Assembly (NCBI GenBank): GCA_950295325.1
Contig: OX485809.1
Coordinates: 7,130,001 to 7,194,000 of the forward strand
Direction: 5' to 3'
Source: Polytrichum commune
Taxonomy: Eukaryota > Streptophyta > Polytrichopsida > Polytrichales > Polytrichaceae
Length of the DNA stretch: 64,000 bases
In this document: piece after piece, positions 12,101-23,740 of the stretch
Layout: the number at the start of each line of letters is the position of its first letter
How positions within the stretch are numbered: the first letter of the stretch is position 1
The notes under the pieces: model-generated
Told to the model about the DNA's origin: nothing
Database searches by the model: none
What the model saw: only the letters and a program-made list of their open reading frames with translations
Position numbers and translations under genes: made by a program

Positions 12101-13740
12101 ATGGACGGGAAATTGATCAATTTAAGAGAGCAGAAGACTATTGCCACAAGAAATTGAACATTGTGTAACCATTGTCAAAGTGTGAACCCCTCAATATAGT
12201 TGAGCAAACTAAAGGGTGAACCAAGAGTGTGAAGATTGTGGTATGAGAAAACAATTGTATGAGTGAAAAAACCTCTTCAGTCTAAGAGATAGAAATTGAA
12301 GGATAGGAATATTAAAGATTGGAGATTGAGTCGAACTATGGACAAAGAGTCCATTTGAGTCAGGAGTTTATACAAAATCTTTGGTTGAAGAAGGTGATGG
12401 AAAAATGAAGGAATGTGAGGAAGTAGGCACCTCAAAGTAAAGCGAGTTGAACTATCGGCAGAGTCGCCGAAGAGCACATACCCGAGTGAGAGAGAGAGAG
12501 GATGTCGAACAATCGTCCGATGAGTCAAAAGATAACGGAAGGTCATAGTTGAGTGAAACTATTGGACTTCCCTAGAGAGGGAGAATTTGAGAGGCCAAGC
12601 CTTAGGCCGAGTGAGAAACTATTGTTGAGCCTGAGAGAGGGAGTGAGAAAGAAATGAGCAAATTGTTGAGCATTAGAGAGGCAGTGAGAAAGAAATGAGC
12701 AAATTGTTCAGCCGAGTTATGACTATAGTTATAGTAAATGTTATAGGCTGGTAAAAGTAAGATATGTTGAGTCAATGTAACGAGGGAAACCCAATCAACT
12801 GAATGTGATGAGAAATTAGTTACGATCAGTTGATTAACAGTGGATTTTTGTAGTTAAGAGGGTTTCAGTGAATTGAATTAGGATAAACTTTGGATTATCA
12901 AGGAGATTTAGGCATAAGTTGTCCTAAGCTTAATTAGGAGTTTTATATGATTATATAGTCTAGAGACGAGATCTTTGAGTACGTAGTGCAAACTAACGAT
13001 ATCAATTATTGTCTTGTGTGTGTTACCTTGGTTGTTGTTGTTGCAAGTTGTGCAGGGCAATCAAGACTATAACTTGACCTTGATAATTGTTGTTAGTTGC
13101 ATAAGTTGTGAGTAATAATTATATCTTGGATCTAAGGAATAAACAATTTTGTCTTGTATTGGAATTAACATTGGCCGATAAATGAATGAATTGTTGTGAT
13201 TTGAAGATGCATTGGCCAATGTTTATCAAAGGCAATTGTGATACTCAAAGAATATTATTCTACAATCTCATGACGAGATGGATGCTTACAGTGACTGACA
13301 CACATAACCCTTTAGAGTTTGTACCATGGGTTTTGTTTATTTCAGTCATAACAAAAACCTAACTACAAGGCACATTGAGGCTCATAAATTATGCTTATCA
13401 CTACAAGCATATGATAATTTGGGCAACACTTAATGTGTCGATGAAAATTGTATTGCGTCTTGGGAAAATTTGTAAACCTATCACGGTATCACCGTGGCAT
13501 ATTTGCAAAAGAAAAATTCATCAATGCAAGGTGCGCTACCAAGTCTCATATGCTTTTAGTGCTATTGCTTACCTAATCAAGCCTTTGCATGAAACACATC
13601 CATCGTTCTAATCAATCAACAACACCGAGGACCAACAACATTCGTTATGACAATCAAGAACAACAACGACCCCTTCACGATCAAGAAATAAATAAGTAAG
13701 TAATCAATGTCAGGCAATCCCATGTGAACGTGAGCCCGAT
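9195..13740. other. Long gene-free stretch of degenerate repeats
   Basis: No convincing coding region. A GC-rich patch lies at 9620-9810 (GGGCCCGCGGGCCC near 9787). An imperfect direct duplication around GAGCATACTA occurs at 10025-10130. From 12000 to 12780 the plus strand is purine-rich with many GAGTGAGA-type words. Most of this looks like old LTR or intergenic repeat material. Confidence 0.45.
12621..12711. repeat. 41-bp tandem repeat, two full units and a partial third
   Basis: Units at 12621-12661 and 12662-12702 both run from ATTGTTGAGC to GAAATGAGCAA. A third partial unit follows at 12703. Only a few substitutions separate them. Confidence 0.85.
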
Positions 13741-13952
13741 AGACCTACCTTGCTCAAGAATCCTCTTGATGCAAGGTGGGGTTTACTGCCTACCTTGTGG
13801 TGGGTGGGCCCTTGGCTTCCTACCCACCTATCTAGTTTCTTTTGTTTTTTGTCAACTAGAGAGAAGATTTCACATTGGGAATCGAATCGCCAACCACTCC
13901 ATTCAAAACTGAGTACCTCTCCACTACCACCCGGTAATTTAGGGTCATCTCG
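13741..13952 (-). repeat. SINE-like repeat, copy B (inverted relative to copy A)
   Basis: On the minus strand this copy carries an A-box-like TGGTAGTGGAG and the B-box-like GATTCGATTCC, followed by the same body as copy A. The B box is better preserved here than in copy A, which supports a tRNA-like origin. Open frames that cross it are incidental. Confidence 0.5.
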
Positions 13953-14248
13953 GACCCCTTCACAATCAAGAAGGTTATGTACATGGCGCCCAAACAAGAT
14001 TTTTCTCCTAACTAACATACAAGTTCCAACACATGACCTATGCAACTAACTTTATGAGGATTGGGAAGAGGTTAGGTGTATTGCTATAAATGACAATGTT
14101 GTTCGTTTTTGAATTGTACCGATGTAAATTAAAATCATGCTTCACAACTCCAATATGCAAATCAAGTTTAAAGTAGGTTTTTTGGTTCATGCTTTATGAT
14201 ACAACTTTGAATCGAGGTCATTCCTAAAGTATTTTCAGGGGTTAATGC

Positions 14249-15469
14249 TTGCACAACTTTGTGGCCGTTCATGCACCACTATCACATGAGTCCTACGCAA
14301 ACATCCTCAGAGCAGAACTCAATGCAATACTCATTGCCATACAAAATATACCCACCACACAACCAGATACGTACGTATTCACAGACAGCCTTAACAACAT
14401 ATACTTAATTAATAACCACATACAACACCCAACATCCCAACACCACCACCCCGATAAACTACTCATAGCAGCCATTGTAAGACAAATATATTGGACCCCA
14501 AATAGGATCCACATACATAAGGTAAGAGCACACACAGACATTAATGGTAACGAAATAGCAGACGCATTAGCAAACGAAGGAACATTAAAAGAGAAACCAG
14601 ACAAGACCCCACACATACACTTAGCCCACACTTCCCCCTACTGGCTAGCAAGTTGCCCAACAACCACACATGATGGAGCCATATGCAACTTAAACACATT
14701 TATAATAAAAACACATGAAAGTCAAGAAGCTACATTAGCCAAAAGAAAGTTCCCATACGTAGACAAATGGCTCTCAAATGAACAAATCAACCAGAAACTA
14801 TCCAACCACTTTTGGAAGAATGTAAATATCCCAGATACCCAAATTACCCAAACTCTAAAATTTAGATTCGCCCAATACATGGGTAACCATAGGAAGAATA
14901 TCTTCTGGCCCCTCACCTACCCAAACCCAAACTGCACACTTTGTCGCAACAATGACAGAGACACGTGGCCACACCTATTATCAACCTGTGAACACTTGTA
15001 CCTAAAAGGGTTGAGAATTGCAAGACACAACAAAGCAACACGCCTAACTACACAAACATTGCAAGCTAACAAAAACACCCGATTCTACACTTTGACAAAC
15101 GCTGGCAACCTAAACAACCAACCCCAAGACTCAACAGTCCCAGAATGGCTCCTAAAATGCACATGCCCCCAACAACCCTGCCAATGCCCAGCTAAACTAA
15201 GACCCGACATCATGTGTATAGTCGGTGCCCCCAACCAAACACACACACCTATCTCACCTTCCACAAATTATACAATACAATTCATCGAATTCACTTATTG
15301 CCATGACAGATTCCCCGAACAAGCCAGAACAAACAAACACACCAAATACGACCCACTTATCAACAACATACAAAACTACGGATGGAAAACCAACCCCCTC
15401 ATCACTATCACTGTTGGAGTACGAGGGGCCATCCATGATAATAAACAAACCACTGTTCCCCCGCCCTAA
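14249..15469 (+). pseudogene. 5'-truncated LINE ORF2 tail: RNase H, zinc motif, RLE-like domain
   Basis: A 406-codon open frame on A/C-rich, G-poor DNA. Residues 20-110 look like RNase H: E23 in RAELNA, D46 in FTDS, H95 in KVRAHTD and D105 in NEIAD; the first catalytic Asp would lie upstream and is absent. A C-x2-C-x9-H-x4-C cluster occurs at residues 229-247, typical of the end of non-LTR reverse transcriptases. CTC-PQQ-PCQC follows at 304-313. The last 90 residues contain RPD (318-320), IEFT (E347), a following KYDPL and a final GVRGAI, resembling the restriction-like endonuclease of RLE-type LINEs. The reverse transcriptase is missing, consistent with 5' truncation on insertion. Domain names are by eye. 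The order RNase H then RLE is unusual for land-plant LINEs. Confidence 0.7.
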
Positions 15470-15610
15470 AGGGAAGTTAACTAAAGACACACCACCGGAG
15501 CCCACCTCCTAAAGAGGCATAACGCCCCATACTGCATCATGGGTAACATGATCAACATCGGGTTAACGGGCTCACATTCATGCCGGTACATGGTACGGGC
15601 GTTATCTTTT
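15470..15610 (+). other. Probable 3' UTR of the LINE
   Basis: The A/C-rich composition continues after the stop at 15467-15469 to about 15605, where the sequence becomes T-rich and ordinary. I found no clear poly-A tail or target duplication, so the end is approximate. Confidence 0.4.
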
Positions 15611-16835
15611 CTTTTCTTGAGTCCTACGTAATCGACTTTTGTTGGTGAAAGAAATATGTAAATCTATCACCATGGTAGATTCATGTTTTTCAGTGTTGCA
15701 AGACAACTTTCTAATGATGCAAGTAAAATTCCCAAGACTCATATGCATGTAGTGTTGGTTCATGAGGTGTCAAGGCTAGAGTGGAGGTCCATAATGGTTA
15801 TTATTATTATTATTAGGAAAAGTAGTAGTATTGCGATTTCCAATATTTTCTTCAAAAGCATGGTCTCAAGTATGTGACAAATTTATCCATAAATGAGAAA
15901 TATAAGAAGCTTGAGAGACTGAAGATGTTTTATCGGGCAATGTGGGAGCAATGCAATTAGGATGATGTGTCGGATGACGTCAAACCAATTGTCCATTCGG
16001 TTGAGAATTCGACTTGACAATGCAAATAAGCATGAATTTGAGTTAGCTCCAAGTTTTCTTGTGTTTTAGTCATGTAACCATTTCTAGTGGCACTAAGTTC
16101 GATGGACCACAAAACCCACTACATATTAGACTAGGTGTAGACGATATACACGGCATGATATTTGTGCTTATTTTACTAGGGAAATTTTATAAACTATGTA
16201 CAAAAATTCATGAGATTCGGTTTGCCAAATACGTACTATAATGATATGAACATTGAAAAGCGTTTATTCCATTGGAAGTATCTCTAATCCATGAATATGC
16301 ATGCTTGAAACTATATTGAAATTTGAATAGTTAACCTCGTGTAGTGGGAATGGCTTATAACATACTAACGGGCGTGTGGATCACGTTAACATGGTAGATA
16401 TTTAGTTTATGTGATACTTGCTCTAATATCTCACTAATATCTATCCTTAGGTGGGGTCATGAATAATGTGAATCGCTTCACATGTGATTCAAGGAGATAT
16501 GTTTGAAAGATATTTGGGAGATATTTAAGAGATATTCTTCAAGTGTTCTCACCCTATAACTTCAAGAACAACTCTAATTTTCTTGCAACGCATTTCATGC
16601 ACAAATTCTTGGGTTTTATTCCTTGGTATCTTTGGATTGGTTAGTATGCGCGTTTTAAATTTAGTGCTAGTACCTTGAACTTCTCTTTGTTTTGTTACTT
16701 CCCACATTCCCGGCCCTACCATGATCATAATTTGTAAGCAAAGATATGTTCCAAAGTGTTCCAAGTCCTTCAAGCAAGGGGACCTCTTTAAAGGAGTAGC
16801 TTGAGGTCTCAAGTTTAGTTTAAGATATTGGAGCT
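15611..16835. other. No gene recognised
   Basis: AT-rich DNA with a short (ATT)n run near 15798-15815. Open frames are short and without recognisable motifs. Confidence 0.45.
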
Positions 16836-16844
16836 TTATGGTAC

Positions 16845-18183
16845 GGAGGACATTAAGTTCCCCCACGAACTTTTCGGGGGAGAAATTTTCGGGCAAGGGC
16901 ACCCGCCCGTCCAAAAAATCAAGAGTTTATGGACCCGACTGAAAATTGTTGCCCGCTCGCACAACTTTCAAAAAACCAATGCCCTTGCATTCTTGAAGGC
17001 CACTAATCCACAAATCCCATGTTGTGTACACTTCATCTTCAAGAATCCAAATCCAATATATATACATATGTTCACTTCCATTGAGTAAGTAAGCAATTGA
17101 CTGGGATTTCAATTTCAAAGTGAAACCGCCAATAAAGCATGTAATTAACTTGGAAGTCAAAAATATTACAAAATCCTCATTAACATTGAGGTTATAATAT
17201 TTGTGACTACCATTGAAAGGGCCTTTTCATTCTAAAATGGAACTAAAATTAGTGATTTATTTTAATATTTTTAATAGTATTATAGTTTATATTTTATAAT
17301 ATTTTAGTTAATACCTTCTACTATCACAAAGTTTTCATACACATTTAAAATAATTGAATGTAACTAAGTCTAATTAATTCTTATTAATCATGTTTAATTC
17401 TAAGTGAGCCCAGTTAAATCAGAAAGCATGCTTACCAAATTAATTAAGCCTAATTAATTATTAAATGTACTTACTGGTGTTAATCATGATTTACTGGAAT
17501 CAACTCCAGTAAATATAATTTATAAATATTTAGGCTAATTTTATTTTGTTAAGCATATTTTCTGATTTAATTGGAATTAATTATGATTAATAAAAATTAA
17601 TTAGACTTAGTTACATTCAATCACATTTAATTAGTTTAAATACATATGAATACTTTGTGAAAGTACAAGGTATAACTAAAATATTATAAATCAAAAATCA
17701 TAATATATCAAAAATTTAACATATATTAATTATAATATAAAAATTAACATATAAAAAATTAATCACTAATTTTTGTTCCATTTTAGAATTACAAAGACCC
17801 TTTCAATGGTAAGTCACAAAAATTATAACCTTAGTGCTAATGAGGATTTTGTAATATTTTTGACTTCCAAGTTAATTACATGTTTAATTGGCAATTTCAC
17901 TTTGAAAATGAAATCCCTATCAATTGCTTACTCACTCAATGAAAGTGAACATATATATATATATATATATATGATTTAGAACCTTGAAGATGAAGTGCAC
18001 TCAATATGGGATTTGTGGATAAGTGGCCTTCAAGAATACAAGGGCAATGGTTTTTCTGAAGTCAGGCGAGCGGGCAACAATTTTTGGTTGGGTTCATAAA
18101 ATCTTGATTTTTTGGATGGGCAGTTGCCCCTGCCCAAATATTCCTCCCCCGAAAAGTTGGGGGGGGGGAACTTAATGTCTTCC
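16845..18183. mobile_element. MULE-like palindromic (foldback) element, non-autonomous
   Basis: A 1,339-bp element whose two halves are inverted copies. The left end reads GGAGGACATTAAGTTCCCCC and the reverse-complemented right end GGAAGACATTAAGTTCCCCC. Matching blocks continue to the centre near 17501, where TTTACTGGA and TCCAGTAAA form the tip. A perfect 9-bp target duplication TTATGGTAC flanks it at 16836-16844 and 18184-18192, the size typical of Mutator-like elements. No transposase is encoded; the arms are very AT-rich towards the middle. A transcript through it would form a long hairpin. Confidence 0.85.
17949..17972. repeat. (AT)n microsatellite in the right arm
   Basis: About eleven TA units. 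The corresponding left-arm position (about 17057-17068) has a much shorter ATATAT tract, so the tract expanded after the palindrome formed. Confidence 0.85.
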
Positions 18184-18192
18184 TTATGGTAC

Positions 18193-18435
18193 TTTCAATT
18201 TATTTTTGAAAAAAGCCAAATAGCCAACCCCAATGCATTAAGAATCAAGTAAGATGCACCCACTTTGAGGGGAAGATGGGCATCCAGGATGCACCACACT
18301 GCCATGTAAAAAATTACAAAGTACCAAGTAACCGGAGCCCCACCAAGGACAACTCACCAAGTCACCTAACCAAGTGACCAAACTATCAAATTACCTAATA
18401 CATTGTCGTTTTAAATTCTACGCGATTTTCATTCT
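18193..18435. other. Spacer without recognised features
   Basis: Short AT- and C-rich DNA between the MULE-like element and the LINE remnant. Nothing identifiable. Confidence 0.4.
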
Positions 18436-19672
18436 ATCTCGTCTATAAAGGACGTGCCTATCACCTCAAGTTTGATCAAAGCCCTTGAGGAGGGCTTCCG
18501 CCGAGTAGGTGGTAGTGTTAACCAATTTAACCACCCTTTCCCCAACCCCTTGGTCTTTCCAAATAAGGTGTTTCAGTTTGGACTCGTGCCATTGTTCATG
18601 ATTGAACACCCAATCCTCTGTTCAATCCAAACTGTCCAAAGGGTAATGCCTTGGAGAAGGTGCTAGATCTTTGATTTTCTTAGCAAACTTCTTAGGAATT
18701 CTTTCCCCAAACTAGGCTTGCTTCCAATTGAGATGGTCATATTTGCATGTCCTAACCCCACAAAACTCATGCATGATGAAAGTGGCCCACTACCAAGCAT
18801 GCTTCACTTCAATATAATCCCAAAACTTGTGTTTAACTGACTTGCTAGTGTTAGGAAGACAAAAAATGTATTGCTTGGAGATAGATGCCGGAGCAATGTT
18901 GGCCCTCCATTTATTGACAACAACGACCTTATGCCAAATGGACCACATGAAGGCAACTTCTTTGCCGGAGTGAGCCAAGTCCCAAACTTGAGACCAATGA
19001 AACATGTAGTTCCCTGAAGGTAGCCTTGCCACTTGTCAGGTACCCTATTGTTCCCATAGGTCATGGTAATAACCTCAATCTTGTCAAACTTGGTGGTGTA
19101 GTTGAGGAACCAGTAGCTTCCCACCCACCGCCATCGATGGATCCCAACCAAAAGTGGCCATTTTACCATAGAAAAATAATAATTTCATATTTTTCTTTAC
19201 CCTTGATAGTGTGAGTGATCTAAACCTCATGGAGGGAGCCGATTATGTCCTCTGTAGGTCTCTCCTACTCACTAAGGAATCTAGAGTAGGTGCCAAGTCA
19301 ATAATAAGCAGGGAGAGGTGGTGTCGATGCATAATAGAGGGAGTAAATTTGGATGAGTGCGAGTAAGAAAAATCGGGTCCACTTCTCCATCTATGTAAAA
19401 ACCAACCCATTGCCCCAAAAAAAATGATGCCATGATCATTCTCTAGAAGATGTTGCCACTAGTCAATGATCTTAGAAGCACAAAAAATTCAATCGTTGGA
19501 GTTTGCTGAGGTGAGATTGAATTTAACTTGGGCCTTATTCCATGAGAGGAAGGCATGGTATTCATTGTCCCAAATGTCATCAACGCATTGAATCCCCTTG
19601 CAATGCAATTCATGCGCCCTAACGTAGGTGAAACTATTAAATGTTGGAGTGAAGCAATTCAAGGAAGGTGTG
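18436..19672 (-). pseudogene. LINE C-terminal remnant (zf-RVT-like region)
   Basis: Minus-strand translations in shifting frames resemble the C-terminal part of a plant non-LTR reverse transcriptase protein. The best stretch (18790-19032) has WHKVVVVNKWRANIAPASIS, then a zinc-binding-like block ending in VKHKFWDY and AW. In this type of protein I would expect Cys where Tyr now stands in KQYIFC and FWDY; both changes are single-base. Upstream pieces (19489-19672, 19026-19169) lie in other frames, so several indels have accumulated. The reverse transcriptase domain itself is not visible. The element is cut at 19673 by an LTR-like sequence. Confidence 0.5.
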
Positions 19673-21012
19673 TGTGAGCCCAATATTTAGGCCACATATG
19701 TTCTTAAGCCTTTAAAAGTTATTAAGGTGTGGGCTTGAATTTTCTGTCGCGCTATTAAACATAAAAAGAGTGTGAGCTTTGAATTTGGAATTGTGTTAAG
19801 TTATAGTTAGAATGTTGGTTTGGGGGTAGTAAGATTAAGGGTAGCACGTAAAGCTAGTGGGTAGAAGGCTTAACCGTTATTCACTTATACAAAAGCTTAA
19901 AAAGAGTGAGGTTAGGAGTTGTGTTAGAATTATGCGGGAAGAAGAACATTAGTTCTTGTAGCAGTAGGAATACAAGCAAAGTAGGGGAATTGTTAGGATT
20001 TAATTAGGAAGGACTAGGAAATTAGGACCAAGGTCTCGAAGGGTCATGGATCAATGAACCGGCGAAGGAGGGGGATCTGTTCGAATTAGGCTGGACTTGC
20101 GGCACATAGGAAAATTCGGATCCCTGGCATCAGACTGGGCGGTTGAGGCTCTGGCCGCCACGGTTGTTCGCTTCCCTTCTCAGTAGAACAAGGGCAACAC
20201 AGAGGAGCGGGAGGTTGCTGAATTGAGAACAGGGAACACACTGGTTGAGAGGCGGCAGAGGCGAGAGTAGGATGGGTGTGACTGGGCACGGGCAATCTGG
20301 TCGCACAAGAGGATGGGGATTTGGTCGGAGGTGAAGCAATGTAGCTCAATAGAAAGGATTATGAGGGAGGCTTAGAGAAGGCCTTCAGAGATTCCAGCTT
20401 AGATCGGAAAAATTCCGAGTCAAGCGCTTTTGTCCAATCTTCCTGATGGTTTGGCACCCTCAACTGGAAGAAAAAGAAGGGTAAAGAAATCATTCAAGTA
20501 GAACGCTTGCACTGCATTAAGGATGGACTTGTGAATAGGAGCAGCCGAGAGCTGAACAGGGGACTGGCTGATGTGAAGGAGGGGACTGAGGCGGTAGGGA
20601 GAATGTGCAGTCTGGGTGCACATCGGACTGCCCTGGGTGTTGGGAAAGGAGATCAGCTGCCTTAGCTGTTGGGCAGTTCAGTAGCGAGGTTGTGGCCTAA
20701 GGGTGCCTGTTCGTCAACTAGGGCACTCACCGAAGACCTGTGGATAGAGGCAACCTTGAGCTGGACAGGGGACTTCCAGGGAGATGATTGCATTATGGTG
20801 GGTGATTAAGGACTAAGGGGTTTGGGCAGAGTCATTATTAGGAGGCGGGACTACTCAAAGTTGAGTTGTTAATGTAAGGGAACAAGGGGTTTTGGGTTTA
20901 GTGAGTAGGTAGGGCTTTGGGTGAATGTGTTATGAAAAGAGTACAAGGAACAACAATATTTCTAAATACTTGGAGTTCCATGTACATGAAATAAAGTTGG
21001 GGTGTTAGAACA
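19673..21012 (+). repeat. Probable LTR of the TGTGAGCCC family, 3' end uncertain
   Basis: Starts TGTGAGCCCAA and about 110 bp later has ATAAAAAGAGTG, as in the better-defined LTRs at 21941 and 54328. I could not find a matching CTCACA end or a target duplication (the preceding 5 bp are GTGTG). The stated end, at TTAGAACA, is only a guess. Confidence 0.35.
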
Positions 21013-21102
21013 CCTCCATTGTGGATGCATTGTTATGATAGGAATTTCTTCACATGCAAATTCATATACAATAAAATGAAATTAGAGACGATTGTATAAG
21101 GA

Positions 21103-21153
21103 TGTGACTAATGTGACTAATACCCTGCCGAGGTATTAGTCACATTAGTCACA
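21103..21153. repeat. Perfect 22-bp inverted repeat with 7-nt loop
   Basis: Arms 21103-21124 and 21132-21153 are exact reverse complements; the loop is CTGCCGA. Each arm contains two TGTGACTAA words. No flanking duplication is evident. The function is unknown. Confidence 0.9.
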
Positions 21154-21339
21154 ACATTATAAAATGTTGCACGACTCTCATATCTCGAGGCCTAAAAATA
21201 TGCTAAAGATGTTTTGAAATTTATGGCTAGCCAAGGTTCCCAGATTTTCGACACTCAGGTTTTGTTAGGAATGGGAAAAATCCATGACAAACTCATGGGA
21301 ATTGGTGTTGGACATTTAACATCACTAAAACAATGTGAC

Positions 21340-21600
21340 ATTAGAAGGTGCGGAGAGGAAGGTGTAGGGAAGGGGGTGGAGGTTGGTGGAAAGCACAAGG
21401 AAGGGGGCCTTGTCAGTGACCCCCCTCCGCAGTCCGCCACGTGTGCGGTTGGCGGGCCACTGCCCGGGCCCACTAGCAAAGAGCACGGGAGCTGCCTCGG
21501 CACAGTGGCCGGCCCACGCCATCCAGACCCTCCCCCTGTTGGCGTTGGGGGGAACGGGTGGAGATGCCCTAAGGCCCCACTTGCCCACACCCTTCAAGTG
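21340..21600. other. GC-rich island within AT-rich DNA
   Basis: Purine-rich GGAAGG words followed by GC-rich sequence with GGGCCACTGCCCGGGCCC. A 243-codon open frame on the plus strand (21214-21945) runs through it and 5 bp into the next LTR, so it is not a preserved gene. It may be a fragment of an unidentified MITE. Confidence 0.35.
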
Positions 21601-21940
21601 TACTTAACTTTTTTCTTTTTGTTTAATTTTCCTTACCACTTCCCAAAGGTAAAGTTGACCTTATTAAAATCGTTTTCCATCTCTTACCTTTACGGTGAAG
21701 TTAACAACCATGTGAGCACAACTTTTAGGGCTCACAACCGACTTTGTGGCTCGCTCATCGCTACACTGGCTCTCCTGTGTTTGCCATCTTGGCCATATTC
21801 TGATTTTCTTGGCGATGGCATACTGCTCTTACAAGTTCTTCTTCAATTTCTTACAATTGTAATTACGTCATTGTGTCCATGCCACAGACTATGGCCCTTT
21901 GTAATTATCTCTACTTTAGGCTATAGTCAGTCTCTCCTCT

Positions 21941-22953
21941 TATGAGCCCAAAATGGTTCTTCATATTTGTTTTATGTTTAGAATTTACTTAGAATTGCAT
22001 TTGAAGTCGTTATTGAAACAACTAAAAGTATTAAAAAGAGTGAGGCTTGGTGTGGAGTTATGTTTTAGGCCTTAGGCTTATTTTGTGTGGTTAATTAGAA
22101 GCTTAGTGGCATTAGGGAGTGTTTTGGTTAAGTGAGTGGTGTTTGATGAAGCAAGGGGAAGGGCCTTGGGTTTAAGTGTTTGAATGGGGACCTATGTTGT
22201 TGGTTTAGGGGGTGAGGGTTTAGTGGATAAGATGAGGTCCTACTAAGTAGGAGAGAGGTGAGGGGTTAAGCCCTCTTGGTTTTTTTGTGGCTCTCTTTAT
22301 TTTTGGTGTGGAGCGAGGGAGGAGCTCAATTGAGCTCCTGATTTTGAGGGGGCTTGAAGCTACTAGGCCGAGGGCTTGAGTGAAGGTTGAGCTACTGATT
22401 TCGAGCAAGCTTGAAGCTGTTGGGCCGAAGGCCTGAGTGAAGGTTGAGCTACTGATTTCGAGCAAGCTTGAATCTGCTGCTGGGCCGAGGCCTGAGTGAA
22501 GGTTTGAGCTACTGATTTCAAGCAAGCTTTGAAGAGTTGCTGGCCGAGGGCCTTAAACCCGAAGGATTGAGCTACTGATTTTGAAGCCGGTTATGGAACC
22601 GGATATGGGACCGGTCGTGAGCTCGGCCGGGTATGGGAAAGGACCAAGGGCCAAGGGCCAATGGCATTAGGGGGATTTGGCTTCACATAAATTAAAGGGT
22701 GGCCTAGGGGGATGAGCTTTTGGTAGTGAGTTGAGGGTTGGTGTGTAAATTAGTGTAGGGAGAAGGGGATAAATAAAGAAGAGCATTTTTCAATGTTTGT
22801 ACTCTTATTATGGAATAAATTGGTGTGCAAGAGTTGATGGGAAATGGAATGGATTTTTACGAAGTTGGTAAGAGGGAGTTATGTGAACATGAATGTGATC
22901 CCCACGCCCTCACCCGGACTAGGACGCATAAGGGTGGGTGGTTTGGCCTCACA
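21941..22953 (+). mobile_element. Solo LTR, TGTGAGCCC family
   Basis: 1,013 bp from TATGAGCCCAAAATGG (first bases TA instead of TG) to GTTTGGCCTCACA. The 5-bp target duplication CCTCT is perfect (21936-21940 and 22954-22958). With no internal domain this is a solo LTR left by LTR recombination. It shares both ends, the early AAAAAGAGTG block and internal tandem repeats with the LTR at 54328. Confidence 0.85.
22330..22590. repeat. About 60-bp tandem repeat inside the solo LTR
   Basis: About four units containing GAGCTACTGATTT, GAGCAAGCTTGAA and GGCCGA(A/G)GGC. Unit length varies by a few bases. Confidence 0.8.
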
Positions 22954-23740
22954 CCTCTCTATGAGTTCATCTTTTGATTTTACCCCACATTGTGATTATC
23001 TCTCTCTCAAACTACCAATTGCTCTTAGGGTTCCACTAACCCTGGCTATAGCCTACACCTTCTCTGCCACAATCTTCTCTCTGGTAATCGGCACAAGGTG
23101 CTTTTTCGACTTCAACTCACCACATTTCTTTCACAATACGGACTATAGCCTTTCTTTTCATTCTCATATATCTCAAGCTTTGAGCACGATTGCTCTTGTT
23201 CGCCAACAAGATTCTTTCATCTTCGCTTTACTCCACTCAACAATTTCTCACCATTTATTCCCTCCTTTCACTCACATTCTGCTTCCCCATTCCCTTTACT
23301 CTAACACAATTTTGACATGCACTGATTTGACCAAAAATGCCATACACATACTATTGCCATACTTGTAACAATCGTGTAATCCTCTTTACTTAATCAATTA
23401 TGACTCGATTTGCTTGGTCGCATCCCCCTATCAGAGGTGGTAATGTTGCAATTCTAACTTTGAAAACTAATGCATTCTACTCTAACTCTACTGCCTATAG
23501 CCTGACTCTCCGCGGCTATGGCCTCAGTAGATATAACGAGAAGTATCTTCTCTCTGACAATAGCCCGTTTTTCAAGCTTAGAGCTCTCAACGGTTGTAAC
23601 TCCTACAACTATTTTCCTCGGCTATAGCCTTCCTCTTTCATCCTAAACTAACTTTCATCTATCATTTTAGTTACTTTATCATTAAAAAAAATTCTTCTCA
23701 CTATCAGGCTATGGCCCAAAAAATGATATTACAGGTCCCA
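22954..23740. other. Pyrimidine-rich DNA with recurring GGCTATAGCC words
   Basis: The palindrome GGCTATAGCC or one-base variants occurs near 21919, 23043, 23493, 23514, 23623 and 23706. Open frames here have no recognisable domain. It may be LTR or internal sequence of an old retrotransposon. I assign no gene. Confidence 0.35.

Noticed and set aside
21214-21945. A 243-codon open frame as a host gene.
   Set aside because: It crosses a GC-rich repeat fragment and ends just inside a solo LTR; no recognisable domain.
19673-22953. One 3.3-kb LTR-type element from TGTGAG at 19673 to CTCACA at 22953.
   Set aside because: The 5-bp flanks differ (GTGTG and CCTCT), while 21941-22953 has matching CCTCT flanks. 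The right end belongs to the shorter solo LTR.
22844-23368. A 174-codon open frame as a gene.
   Set aside because: It begins inside the solo LTR and runs through the target duplication at 22954-22958, so it is a chance fusion.
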